Origin: Streptomyces sp. CB01635
GTDB lineage: Bacteria > Actinomycetota > Actinomycetes > Streptomycetales > Streptomycetaceae
DNA length: 64,000 nucleotides
NCBI RefSeq assembly: GCF_002803065.1
Contig: NZ_NNBL01000033.1
Span: forward strand, 1 to 64,000
Reading direction: 5' to 3'
The notes under the pieces: model-generated
Told to the model about the DNA's origin: nothing
Database searches by the model: none
What the model saw: the letters and a program-made list of their open reading frames with translations, nothing else
Shown here: positions 24,595 to 32,468 of the stretch, one piece after another
How the letters are laid out: the number at the start of each line of letters is the position of its first letter
Numbering within the stretch: the stretch's first letter is position 1
Translations under genes and position numbers: made by a program

Positions 24595-25374
24595 TCACAC
24601 CGCGAGGACCTTGACCCCCGCCTCCTCGAAGCGCTCCACCGTCGCCGCGTCCACGGCGCTGTCGGTGACCAGGGTGCCGATCCGCTCCGTCGAGCAGATC
24701 CGGGCGAACGCGCGCTGGCCCAGCTTGCTGGAGTCCGCCGCGACGATCACGCGCTCCGCCCGCTCGCACAGCAGCCGGTTGATGGCCGCTTCCGCCTCGT
24801 CGTGCGCCGCGGCGCCGTGTGCGACGTCGAAACCGACGACACCGAGCACGGCCGTGTCGATGGTGATCTGGCTCAGCACGCCGTCCGCGAGCGGGCCGAT
24901 GAGCTCGTACGACTGCGGCCGGGCGACCCCGCCCGTCACCACGATCTTGAACTGGGGTCGCACCGCAAGCTCGTTGGCGATGTTCAGCGCATTGGTGACG
25001 ATCGTGAGGGCCGGGGAACCGGAGGCGAGATCGGGGCGGACCGCGAGTGCGCGCGCCACCTCGGTCGTCGTCGTGCCGCCGGTCAGGCCCACCGCCTCGC
25101 CCGGCGTGATCAGCTCGGCGACCGCCTTGGCGATTCGTTCCTTCTCGGAGGCGTTGCGTGCCGTCTTGTAGCGCAGCGGCAACTCGTAGGAGACGCCGTG
25201 GACGACGGCGCCGCCCCGGGTGCGTACGAGCATCTGCTGCTCGGCGAGCTGGTCGAAGTCGCGCCGGATCGTGGCCGCGGACACCCCGAGATCGGCCGCC
25301 GCCTCCTCGACATCCAGGCGCCCCCGCTCCACGAGCAGTTCCAGCAGGGACTTCCAGCGGGCGTCGCGGGACAT
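24595..25374 (-). CDS. DeoR/GlpR family transcriptional regulator
   Basis: A 259-residue DeoR-type repressor with an N-terminal winged helix (LDVEEAAADLGVSAATIRRDFDQLAEQ, about 20-46) and a sugar-phosphate-binding DeoRC domain (GLTGGTTTTEVARAL loop, TNALNIANEL). It is divergent from the SIS isomerase and aldolase genes and very likely controls them in response to a ketose or amino-sugar phosphate. An inverted repeat TATGCTCG/CGAGCATA in the spacer is a candidate operator. Confidence 0.92.
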   Translation of the reverse strand: MSRDARWKSLLELLVERGRLDVEEAAADLGVSAATIRRDFDQLAEQQMLVRTRGGAVVHGVSYELPLRYKTARNASEKERIAKAVAELITPGEAVGLTGGTTTTEVARALAVRPDLASGSPALTIVTNALNIANELAVRPQFKIVVTGGVARPQSYELIGPLADGVLSQITIDTAVLGVVGFDVAHGAAAHDEAEAAINRLLCERAERVIVAADSSKLGQRAFARICSTERIGTLVTDSAVDAATVERFEEAGVKVLAV

Positions 25375-25430
25375 CCGCGGCCTCCAATCGTCGTTCTCCG
25401 GTGACCCTAGCGCACTACCTGATGCTTGGT

Positions 25431-25470
25431 TATGCTCGAAAGGTATCGAATTCTTGCAGGAACGAGCATA
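25431..25470. promoter_or_regulatory. Inverted repeat TATGCTCG...CGAGCATA, DeoR operator candidate
   Basis: Perfect 8-bp arms (25431-25438 and 25463-25470) separated by 24 bases lie in the 179-base spacer between the DeoR regulator and the SIS gene. DeoR-family repressors often use spaced repeats of this kind. An additional GCTCGA follows the right arm. Confidence 0.45.
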
Positions 25471-25553
25471 CGCTCGACAGGGCCGTTCGAGCGCGACGCA
25501 TACGACGTGTTCGACCGGTCCACGGACACGACACATCAGGGAGTGGGCACGGC

Positions 25554-26438
25554 ATGAGCCATGTCGAGAACGAGCTGAACAGCCAGCCGGAGTGCTGGAC
25601 GCGCGCGGCGGGCCTGGCCGCGGGCGAGGCCGCCAAGCTGCCCGCGCCGGGGGAGCGCGTCGCGATCGTGGGCTGCGGCACCTCGTGGTTCATGGCGCAG
25701 GCCTTCGCCGCGCTGCGCGAGCAGTCCGGACAGGGCGAGACCGACGCGTTCGCGGCCTCGGAGTTCCCGGCCGGGCGCCCCTACGACCGCCTCATCGCGC
25801 TGTCCCGGTCCGGCACGACGACCGAGGTCGTCGAGCTGCTGGCCGCGGTCAAGGGCCGCATCCGGACGACGGCCGTGATCGGCGACCCGAACACACCGAT
25901 CGTCTCCGCCGCCGACGACGTGATCGTCCTGGACTTCGCCGACGAGCAGTCCGTCGTCCAGACCCGTTTCGCGACGACGGCGCTCACGCTCCTGCGCGCC
26001 CACCTCGGCCTGCACACCGAGCAGGCCGTCGCCGACGCGCGCACCGCGCTCGAGACGCCGCTGCCCGAAGGCCTCGTGGAGTGCGGCCAGTTCACCTTCC
26101 TGGGACGGGGCTGGACCGTCGGTCTCGCGAACGAGGCCGCTCTGAAGATGCGCGAGGCGTCCCTGTCGTGGACCGAGGCGTACCCCGCGATGGAGTACCG
26201 CCACGGCCCCATCAGCGTCACCACCGCGGGCACCGCCACCTGGATGATCGGCACGGCGCCCGAGGGGCTCGCCGAGCAGGTGACCGGCACCGGCGCGCTC
26301 TGGGTCGAGGGGAGCCTCGACCCGCTCGCCGAACTCGTGCGCGCGCAGCGCCTCGCCGTCGCCGTCGCGGCCGCCCGCGGCCTCGACCCCGACCAGCCGC
26401 GCCACCTCACCCGCTCGGTGATCCTCACCGCCGGCTGA
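25554..26438 (+). CDS. SIS-domain sugar isomerase/deaminase (AgaS/GlmS-isomerase-like)
   Basis: A 294-residue protein of two SIS folds without a glutaminase domain. VAIVGCGTSWFMAQAFAAL and SRSGTTTEVVELL are phosphosugar-binding loops, and the second SIS has GRGWTVGLANEAALKMREAS and AMEYRHGPIS with the catalytic Glu/His typical of GlmS isomerase and AgaS/FrlB relatives. It probably converts an aminosugar phosphate (for example galactosamine-6-phosphate to tagatose-6-phosphate plus ammonia) or removes a fructoselysine-like amine. The aldolase 39 bases downstream should use the product after a second phosphorylation, but no kinase is encoded here. Confidence 0.82.
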   Translation: MSHVENELNSQPECWTRAAGLAAGEAAKLPAPGERVAIVGCGTSWFMAQAFAALREQSGQGETDAFAASEFPAGRPYDRLIALSRSGTTTEVVELLAAVKGRIRTTAVIGDPNTPIVSAADDVIVLDFADEQSVVQTRFATTALTLLRAHLGLHTEQAVADARTALETPLPEGLVECGQFTFLGRGWTVGLANEAALKMREASLSWTEAYPAMEYRHGPISVTTAGTATWMIGTAPEGLAEQVTGTGALWVEGSLDPLAELVRAQRLAVAVAAARGLDPDQPRHLTRSVILTAG

Positions 26439-26477
26439 CCGTCGACCGAGCTTCCGAGCCTTCCGAAAGGAGGGGCC

Positions 26478-27329
26478 GTGCCCCTCGCAGCAACCGGCGC
26501 GCTCGTCGCCGAGGCCACCGCGGCGCGTACCGCGGTGGCCGCGTTCAACGTCATCACCCTGGAGCACATCGAGGCCGTCGTGGCGGGCGCCGAGGCGGCG
26601 AACGCGCCGGTGATCCTCCAGGTCAGCGAGAACGCCGTGCGTTACCGCTACGGGCGCCTGCTGCCCCTCGCGAGGGCCGCGGCCGCCACCGCCGAGGCGT
26701 CCTCGGTGCCCGTGGCGCTCCACCTCGACCACGTCCAGAGCGACGAGCTGCTCCGCCAGGCCGCGGACGCCGGGTTCAGCTCGGTGATGTACGACGCGGC
26801 CCGGCTCCCCTACGACGAGAACCTCGCGGCCACCCGCGCTGCCGCCGACTGGGGCCACGCCAACGGGCTCTGGGTCGAGGCCGAACTGGGGGAGGTCGGC
26901 GGCAAGGACGGCTCCGCGCCGCTCGACGCCCACGCGCCGGGTGCCCGTACCGACCCCGGGGAGGCCCGCGCCTACGTGACGGACTCGGGCGTCGACGCCC
27001 TCGCCGTCGCGATCGGCTCCTCGCACGCCATGACCACCCGCACCGCGACGCTCGACCACGACCTCCTCAAGCAGCTCTCGGAGGGCCTCGACGTACCGCT
27101 GGTCCTGCACGGCTCCTCCGGTGTCGGTGACGACGAACTCTCGCAGGCCGTCCGGGGCGGCATCGCCAAGGTGAACGTCGGCACCGCTCTGAACATAGCG
27201 ATGACGGGGGCCATCCGGGAGTTCCTTGCCGCACATCCCGACGCCGTCGACTCCCGCAAGTACCTGAGCGTGGGCCGCGAGGCGATGGCCCGCACCGTGA
27301 CGGAGCTGGTCGAGGTGATGCGCCGCTGA
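26478..27329 (+). CDS. Class II ketose-bisphosphate aldolase (tagatose/fructose-bisphosphate aldolase)
   Basis: A 283-residue zinc aldolase of the FbaA/GatY/KbaY family. VAAFNVITLEHIEAV opens the barrel; the metal histidines are in LHLDHVQS and VLHGSSGVGDDEL, and GGKDG and AIGSSHA supply further active-site loops. The short length is closer to GatY/KbaY than to the housekeeping FBP aldolase. It should cleave tagatose-1,6- or fructose-1,6-bisphosphate. GTG 26478 follows AAAGGAGGGG. It is probably co-transcribed with the SIS gene. Confidence 0.88.
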   Translation: MPLAATGALVAEATAARTAVAAFNVITLEHIEAVVAGAEAANAPVILQVSENAVRYRYGRLLPLARAAAATAEASSVPVALHLDHVQSDELLRQAADAGFSSVMYDAARLPYDENLAATRAAADWGHANGLWVEAELGEVGGKDGSAPLDAHAPGARTDPGEARAYVTDSGVDALAVAIGSSHAMTTRTATLDHDLLKQLSEGLDVPLVLHGSSGVGDDELSQAVRGGIAKVNVGTALNIAMTGAIREFLAAHPDAVDSRKYLSVGREAMARTVTELVEVMRR

Positions 27330-27389
27330 CCCGTGCCCCGCTCCCGCCCCGGTACGCGCAAGACACCTCGTACCGGGGACAATGGGGCC

Positions 27390-28106
27390 ATGGCCCGCCG
27401 GCACGAACCGCACGCGCCCCCGCTCTTCCCGGTGCACCGGGAGCGCCGGGAGATCACCCCCGGCGCCGTGCACGTGCCCGGCTGGCTCGACGCCGAGGCC
27501 CGGCGCGCACTCGTCGAAGCCTGCCGCGGCTGGGCCGCCGGGCCCGTGCCGATGCGCCACACGCGACTGCCGGGCGGCGGCGTGATGTCCGTCCAGACCG
27601 TGTGCGTCGGATGGCACTGGCAGCCCTACCGCTACACGCGTACGGCATCCGATGTGAACGGCGCCCCGGTGGCCCACTTCCCCGACTGGCTACAGGAGTT
27701 GGGCAGACGCGCGCTGGTCGACGCGTACGAGGACGACACGGCCGGCGACGGCTACGCCCCCGACACGGCACTGATCAACTTCTACGACGGCGCCGCCACC
27801 ATGGGCATGCACCAGGACAAGGACGAGCGCGCCCGGGAACCCGTCGTCTCGCTCAGCATCGGCGACACCTGCGTCTTCCGGCTGGGCAACACCGAGAACC
27901 GCGGCAGACCGTACGAGGACGTGGAGCTGGTCTCCGGGGACCTGCTGGTCTTCGGAGGGCCGTCGCGGCTCGCCTTCCACGGGGTGCCGAAGGTGTACCC
28001 CGGCACCGGCGACCCCGCCACCGGGCTCTCCCGGGGCCGCCTGAATCTCACGATGCGCGTCACCGGACTCACCGCACCGCCCTCCGCACCCTCCCCACAG
28101 GGGTGA
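27390..28106 (+). CDS. alkB: AlkB-like 2-oxoglutarate/Fe(II) dioxygenase (DNA/RNA demethylase)
   Basis: A 238-residue AlkB-family dealkylase. The iron ligands are H141-x-D143 in MGMHQDKDE and H197 in LAFHGVPK; the 2-oxoglutarate-binding R-x-N-x-T-x-R motif is RLNLTMR (217-223). It directly removes methyl lesions from nucleic acids by oxidative dealkylation. GACAAT (27378-27383) lies 6 bases before the ATG, suggesting leaderless expression. The context gives no clue to specificity, and no ada-like regulator is next to it. Confidence 0.92.
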   Translation: MARRHEPHAPPLFPVHRERREITPGAVHVPGWLDAEARRALVEACRGWAAGPVPMRHTRLPGGGVMSVQTVCVGWHWQPYRYTRTASDVNGAPVAHFPDWLQELGRRALVDAYEDDTAGDGYAPDTALINFYDGAATMGMHQDKDERAREPVVSLSIGDTCVFRLGNTENRGRPYEDVELVSGDLLVFGGPSRLAFHGVPKVYPGTGDPATGLSRGRLNLTMRVTGLTAPPSAPSPQG

Positions 28107-28175
28107 GTTCACCCGCAGGGGCTGCGGCGTTCACCGGATACGATGCGACACGGTGATCAGGGCGAGGAGTTGCTG

Positions 28176-29438
28176 ATGCGTGGCAAGGCGGCCTCCGGGG
28201 CCGGGGGGCAGACGGCGGGCGAGGCGGAGGGTTCCGCGCGTTCGCCACGTCTGGAGCGGGGCCGTGGCGCGCTCGGGCCCGCGCTCGAACTCGTGCACAC
28301 CGGCCGCGCGCCGACCCGCGCCGTCCTCACCGCCGAACTGGGCGTGACCCGGGCCACGGCAGGCGCGGTCGCCGCCGAGCTCGAAGCGCTCGGGCTGATC
28401 AGGATCGACGCCAAGCCGAGCGCCGCCGCAGGCTCACAGGGGCGACCCTCGCACCGGCTGTCCGTCGCCGAGGACGGACCTGTGGCACTCGCCGCGCAGG
28501 TGCACGCCGACGGCTACCGCGCCGCCCTGGTGGGCCTCGGCGGCCGGATCGTCGCGACCACGCCCGGCTGCGAGATCATCGACCCGGACCCGGCGCAGGT
28601 GCTCGGCTCGGTCGTGGAGGCCGGCGCCCAACTGCTGCGCGAGAGCGGGCGCCACTGCGTCGGTGCGGGCCTCGCCGTGCCGTCCGCCGTGGCCGAGCCC
28701 GACGGCACCGCCCTCAACCCGCTGCACCTCGCCTGGCCCGCGGGCTCGCCCGTCCGCGAGATCTTCGCCGAGCGCGTACGGGAGGCCGGCATCGGGCGGC
28801 CGGCGTTCGCCGCGAACGACGTCAATCTCGCCGCCCTCGCCGAGCACCGGCACGGCGCGGGCCGTGGCGCGCGCGACCTGCTGTGCGTCGCCACCGGCCA
28901 CCGCGGCGTCGGCGGCGCGCTCGTTCTCGACGGCCGTCTGCACACCGGCAGTTCGGGCCTCGCCCTGGAGGTCGGGCACCTCACCGTGAACCCCGAGGGC
29001 CGGCCCTGCTACTGCGGCAGCCGCGGCTGCCTCGACGTGGAGACCGACCCGCTGGCCCTGCTCGACGCGGCGGGCCGCGAACCGGGCCCCGACGGCTCCC
29101 TGCTCCAGCAGGCCCGCGACCTGATCACCGGCAGCCTCGACGACCCGAAGGTGCGGATGGCCACCGAGGCCCTGATCGACCGTCTCGGACTCGGCCTCGC
29201 GGGCCTGGTGAACATCCTCAACCCCGACCGCATCATCCTGGGCGGCCTGCACCGGGCGCTCCTCGACGCGGACCCGGACCGCCTGCGGGCCGTCGTCGCG
29301 GACCGCAGCCTGTGGGGCCGCAGCGGCGGCGTGCCCATCCTGGCGTGCACCCTCGACCACAACAGCCTCGTGGGAGCTGCCGAGTTGGCGTGGCAGCCGG
29401 TCCTCGACGACCCGCTCTCGGCGCTGGGCCTGGCCTGA
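28176..29438 (+). CDS. ROK family transcriptional repressor (NagC/XylR-like)
   Basis: A 420-residue ROK protein with an N-terminal winged HTH (TRAVLTAELGVTRATAGAVAAELEALGLI, about 48-76) and a sugar-kinase-like domain with the zinc motif CYCGSRGCLD. The kinase phosphate loop is degenerate, fitting a regulator rather than an enzyme. It probably senses a sugar or sugar phosphate. No transporter or glycosidase is adjacent, so the regulon is not evident; nearby sugar genes (25554-27329) are possible targets. Start 28176 has GGCGAGGAG 6 bases upstream; ATG 28143 is the alternative. Confidence 0.86.
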   Translation: MRGKAASGAGGQTAGEAEGSARSPRLERGRGALGPALELVHTGRAPTRAVLTAELGVTRATAGAVAAELEALGLIRIDAKPSAAAGSQGRPSHRLSVAEDGPVALAAQVHADGYRAALVGLGGRIVATTPGCEIIDPDPAQVLGSVVEAGAQLLRESGRHCVGAGLAVPSAVAEPDGTALNPLHLAWPAGSPVREIFAERVREAGIGRPAFAANDVNLAALAEHRHGAGRGARDLLCVATGHRGVGGALVLDGRLHTGSSGLALEVGHLTVNPEGRPCYCGSRGCLDVETDPLALLDAAGREPGPDGSLLQQARDLITGSLDDPKVRMATEALIDRLGLGLAGLVNILNPDRIILGGLHRALLDADPDRLRAVVADRSLWGRSGGVPILACTLDHNSLVGAAELAWQPVLDDPLSALGLA

Positions 29439-29501
29439 CGCGCGGGACTCCGTCGCACCCCGACTGGTCCGGCAGGGACTTGACCGTGCACAATCACCGC
29501 C

Positions 29502-29993
29502 ATGACTGGTGAATCGGCCCGAAACTACCTGGCCTCGGTGGAGAACCGCCTCCAGGCGGACGGCTGCGCGACGCGCTGGGAGGACTGGTTCGGTGTGCCC
29601 GTCCTCGTGGGGCGGCGGGCCGACTTCCGGATGCGCTGGATGGCCACCAACCTGCACCTGTTCACCGTCGCCGCCGCCGTGCCCGAGATCACCCCGCAGA
29701 GCGTCGACGCGTTCACCTCGCAGGTCCTGACGTACGCGAAGAAGAACAAGGGCGGCCTCCCGGTCGGCCTGCAGACCGGCGTCGCCGCCTTCCCTGTCCT
29801 CGTCAGCGAGCGCGTCGACCCGGCCGCCATGGCCTGGGCCGAACAGCAGCAGCGCAACCGCTTCGCCTGCTTCGCGCGCCCCGTCGTCGTGGACAGCGCA
29901 CAGCGCTACGTCGGTTTCTATCGCGGCAAGCCGGCCATCGGCCGCGTCTACGCCTCCCACCTCATCGACAAGGGCAACCGGTACTTCAACTGA
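29502..29993 (+). CDS. Conserved actinobacterial protein of unknown function
   Basis: A 163-residue soluble protein, Trp-rich near the N-terminus (CATRWEDWFG, RMRWMATN), with no signal peptide or membrane helix. The frame has strong coding bias and an ATG at 29502. I recognise the pattern as a conserved hypothetical common in Streptomyces but know no function for it. The stop at 29991-29993 is immediately followed by the end of the IS200/IS605-type element, so its native 3' flank may have been replaced. Confidence 0.7.
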   Translation: MTGESARNYLASVENRLQADGCATRWEDWFGVPVLVGRRADFRMRWMATNLHLFTVAAAVPEITPQSVDAFTSQVLTYAKKNKGGLPVGLQTGVAAFPVLVSERVDPAAMAWAEQQQRNRFACFARPVVVDSAQRYVGFYRGKPAIGRVYASHLIDKGNRYFN

Positions 29994-30143
29994 TTCTTGC
30001 GAGGAATCCCGTGTCTTTAGCCATCGGGTGGAATCGCATCCTGTGACGGCGCTCCGGACGGGCGCGGTGGCGTGTCGGCGGAGCCGGACCCGATGGTCGT
30101 CGCGGAGCGGCGCATTGCCGTCCCGGCGGAGCCGGGGCGTTGC

Positions 30144-30572
30144 TCAGCCGGGACGTTTCTGGTTCTCGATGTACTCCTTGACCACCTGTAGTGGGGCGCC
30201 CCCGGCGGAGGCGGCGAAGTATGACGGTGACCAGAAGTGTTCGCCCCACAGGTGGCGGTGGATGTGCTCCGGGTACTCCTTGCGCAGCAGGCGGGCGGAG
30301 ACGCCCTTGAGGGAGCCGACCAGCCGGGACAGGGCGATCTGCGGGGGATAGTGCACGAGCAGGTGGACATGGTCCGCCTCGCCGTTGAACTCGGTCAGTT
30401 CGGCCCGGAAGTCGCCGCACACCTCGGCCATGATCTCTTCGCAGCGGGTGAGGATCTCGTCGGTGAAGACCGCACGCCGGTACTTGGGGACGAAGACCAA
30501 ATGGGCGTGCAGCGTGTAGATGACGCTACGACCCCTGCGGATGTTCGGATTTGGTTCCCATCTTGGTGACAC
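30144..30572 (-). CDS. tnpA: IS200/IS605 family Y1 (HUH) transposase TnpA
   Basis: A 142-residue, apparently full-length single-strand transposase. The HUH motif is H68-V-H70 in ADHVHLLV and the catalytic tyrosine is Y134 in VKEYIENQ. It cuts and rejoins single-stranded element ends at the subterminal hairpins. GTG 30572 is the first start after a stop on the shared boundary with the tnpB remnant. All key residues are present, so it may be active. Confidence 0.92.
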   Translation of the reverse strand: MSPRWEPNPNIRRGRSVIYTLHAHLVFVPKYRRAVFTDEILTRCEEIMAEVCGDFRAELTEFNGEADHVHLLVHYPPQIALSRLVGSLKGVSARLLRKEYPEHIHRHLWGEHFWSPSYFAASAGGAPLQVVKEYIENQKRPG

Positions 30573-31472
30573 AGGTCAAGTAGTAGCCGGCATGCGAAGG
30601 CCACCGGGAAGCCGGTCGTCTTCCGTGAGGCCGCGGCCCAGCCCTTCGATGACCGCTGTCTGTCGTGGCAGATGGGCGAGCGGACGGTGTCGATCTGGAC
30701 CGTCACGGGCCGGATGAAGCACATCGCCTTCACCGGCTCACCGGTGCACCTCGCCGTCCTTGAGGCGTACCGCAAGGGCGAGAGTGACCTGCTGTACCGA
30801 GACGGCCGGTGGTATCTGATCGCCACCTGTGAGGTTGCAGAGGCCGAACTGGACGCGCACCCGGCGTCCTTCGTCGGGGTCGACCTGGGGATCGTGAACA
30901 TCGCGACCACCTCCACCGGCGCCCGCCACAGCGGACGCCGTCTGAACCGGCGCCGCGAGGCGGACCGCACGCTGCGGGCCAAACTGCAGAGGAAGGGCAC
31001 GAAGTCCGCGAAGCGGCGGGCGAAGAAACACGCGGGCAAGGAAGCACGGCGGGCCCGGGACATCAACCACAAGATCAGCAAGCACATCGTGGCAGAGGCT
31101 CAACGCACCGGCCGCGGGATCGCCCTGGAAGACCTGGGCGGTATTCGCGAGCGGGCACGGCTCAGGAAGCCCCAACGCGTCACGCTGCACTCCTGGTCCT
31201 TCCATCAGCTCGGCGCCTTCATCGCCTACAAGGCGAAAAGAGCCGGGGTCCCGCTGGTGCACGTCGATCCGGCGTACACCAGCCAGGAATGCTCCCAGTG
31301 TCATCACATCGACAGACGCAACCGGCCCTCGCAGGCACGGTTCGCGTGCCAGGTCTGCGGCTTCGTTGAGCACGCGGATCCGAACTCGTCCCACAACATC
31401 GCCGCACGCGGCTGGTGGACGTGGGTTCGCGGGGCTGAGTCACAGGCCCCTGCGCTCACCCTCATCGCGTGA
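30570..31472 (+). pseudogene. tnpB: TnpB (RNA-guided RuvC nuclease), 5'-truncated
   Basis: The open frame runs from 30570 after an in-frame TGA, with TnpB-like sequence (KPVVFREAAAQPFDDRCLSW) before the first ATG at 30672, so about the first third of a roughly 400-residue TnpB is missing. What remains has the RuvC motifs GVDLGIVN (Asp), ALEDLGG (Glu) and HADPNSSHN (Asp), plus a CSQC...CQVCG zinc finger. The missing wedge/REC region binds guide RNA and target DNA, so RNA-guided cleavage is unlikely. The 266-codon ATG ORF may still be translated. The 5' break coincides with the tnpA start, suggesting an internal deletion of the element. Confidence 0.8.
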
Positions 31473-31552
31473 GCGCTGGATGCAGCCGGGCCTCATCACC
31501 GCCACTGATGACCCGAGCAGCAAGCCCGGGCTTCAGCCCCGGGTAGTTGACC
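31400..31552 (+). ncRNA. Possible omega (reRNA) scaffold at the tnpB 3' end
   Basis: In IS200/IS605 elements the guide RNA spans the tnpB 3' end and the right-end hairpin, with the guide taken from flanking DNA. The segment up to the CCCGGG hairpin and TAGTTGAC fits that position; the flanking bases from about 31551 would be the guide. This is positional inference only. Confidence 0.3.
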
Positions 31553-31565
31553 GGGTAGTCGTTAC

Positions 31566-31593
31566 GGTCACCGGTCACCGGTCACCGGTCGCC
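31566..31593. repeat. Heptamer tandem repeat GGTCACC at the DUF2877 stop
   Basis: GGTCACC is repeated exactly at 31566, 31573 and 31580, with a fourth variant GGTCGCC at 31587. The array spans the minus-strand stop codon (31575-31577) and starts 14 bases from the IS element end. Slippage would alter the C-terminus of the DUF2877 protein. Confidence 0.6.
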
Positions 31594-32468
31594 GCGCGCG
31601 CTGTGCTCAGGGCCACCGCGAGCACCCCACGCGCCAGATCGCCTCCCGAGTGGTGCCCGACGGCGAGCAGTTCGCGCAGAGCGGGTTCCAGGGGCACGGC
31701 CCCGCTCAGCGCCCGCAGGAACGCGTGGGCCTGCGGCACGCATTCGCCGCGCACCGCGTGCCGCAGGAGCGCCGCCGAGAGCAGCGGTGTGCGCAGGGTC
31801 GCGTCCGCGACCGCCCCCGAGAGGGGCGTGAGAGGGCCTCCCCACGCTCGGCTCGCCAGCAGTGCGCCGCACAGGATGTCGTCACCGGACGGGGTGAGTC
31901 CGGGGCCGAGGCCGACCAGTGCGCGGGCGGCCCGCCGGACTTCGCTCGACCTATCGGCGTGCAGGGCGTGGCGCAGGTCCGTCAGGCGGGGCGCCAATGG
32001 GGGCGGCAGGGGTTGGGCCAGGGCGTCGAGCAGCACCGTCGCCTGTCCGATGCGCGCCGGGTCCGGTGGGGAGGAGGCGTCCTGGACACGGGGCGGTGTC
32101 CAGGACGCCTCCGGCTCGAGGCGAACGGGCCCGATGATTACGCGGCCCGCCCCGACGCCGGCCCATGGTGTGTTCAGGTCCAACGGCCGGTCCGCCGACG
32201 AGAAGGGCAGGACGAGCGCGTTCGGCAGGCGGATCGCGTCCCTGGTCACCACGGCGAGCGCGGGTAACTCCCGGTCGCCGGTGGCGAGATGGACCGCGTA
32301 GCGGGTGGCGGCGACGACGCGGGCCGGCCGGAACGGACCGTGCAGCAGGGGGGCGACGGCCGTGCTGATGGTGCCGAGGTGTACGTGACTGACGGTGCCG
32401 AGGTGTACGTGCTCAGGGCGGGTCGCCCCGGCCCGTACAGAACCCCCGCCGGCCGGCGTACCCGTCAC
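31575..32468 (-). CDS. DUF2877 protein (YlbF/AllH-like oxamate carbamoyltransferase component)
   Basis: A 297-residue DUF2877 protein. The family signature GLGPGLTPSGDDILCGALLA is complete in the middle. In E. coli the relative YlbF (AllH) is encoded with FdrA and YlbE and is reported as part of oxamate carbamoyltransferase, which phosphorolyses oxalurate to oxamate and carbamoyl phosphate in anaerobic allantoin use. Here it is the last gene of the fdrA-DUF1116-DUF2877 operon, overlapping the upstream stop by 4 bases. The N-terminus holds a small VHLGT repeat and may be shorter than drawn. The C-terminus ends in heptamer repeats beside the IS element. Confidence 0.82.
   Translation of the reverse strand: MTGTPAGGGSVRAGATRPEHVHLGTVSHVHLGTISTAVAPLLHGPFRPARVVAATRYAVHLATGDRELPALAVVTRDAIRLPNALVLPFSSADRPLDLNTPWAGVGAGRVIIGPVRLEPEASWTPPRVQDASSPPDPARIGQATVLLDALAQPLPPPLAPRLTDLRHALHADRSSEVRRAARALVGLGPGLTPSGDDILCGALLASRAWGGPLTPLSGAVADATLRTPLLSAALLRHAVRGECVPQAHAFLRALSGAVPLEPALRELLAVGHHSGGDLARGVLAVALSTARAATGDR

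Larger units (their letters stand above)
29995..31552. mobile_element. IS200/IS605-type insertion element with tnpA and truncated tnpB
   Basis: Divergent tnpA (minus) and tnpB (plus) are bracketed by the subterminal hairpins expected of this family, which lacks inverted terminal repeats. The left end has CCCG...CGGG around a CTTTAG loop (30008-30028); the right end has CCCGGG (31525-31530) with CCCGGG (31538-31543) around CTTCAGC, followed by TAGTTGAC. The exact single-strand cleavage points cannot be read without an empty-site comparison, so the borders are approximate. It lies between two convergent genes and interrupts neither visibly. Confidence 0.75.

Noticed and set aside
28101-28114. 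GGGTGA/TCACCC dyad as operator of the ROK repressor
   Set aside because: It overlaps the stop codon of the AlkB-like gene, has short 6-bp arms and such dyads are common at this GC content.
30672-31472. Intact functional TnpB
   Set aside because: The N-terminal third is missing and TnpB-like sequence continues in frame above the first ATG, so the gene is truncated.
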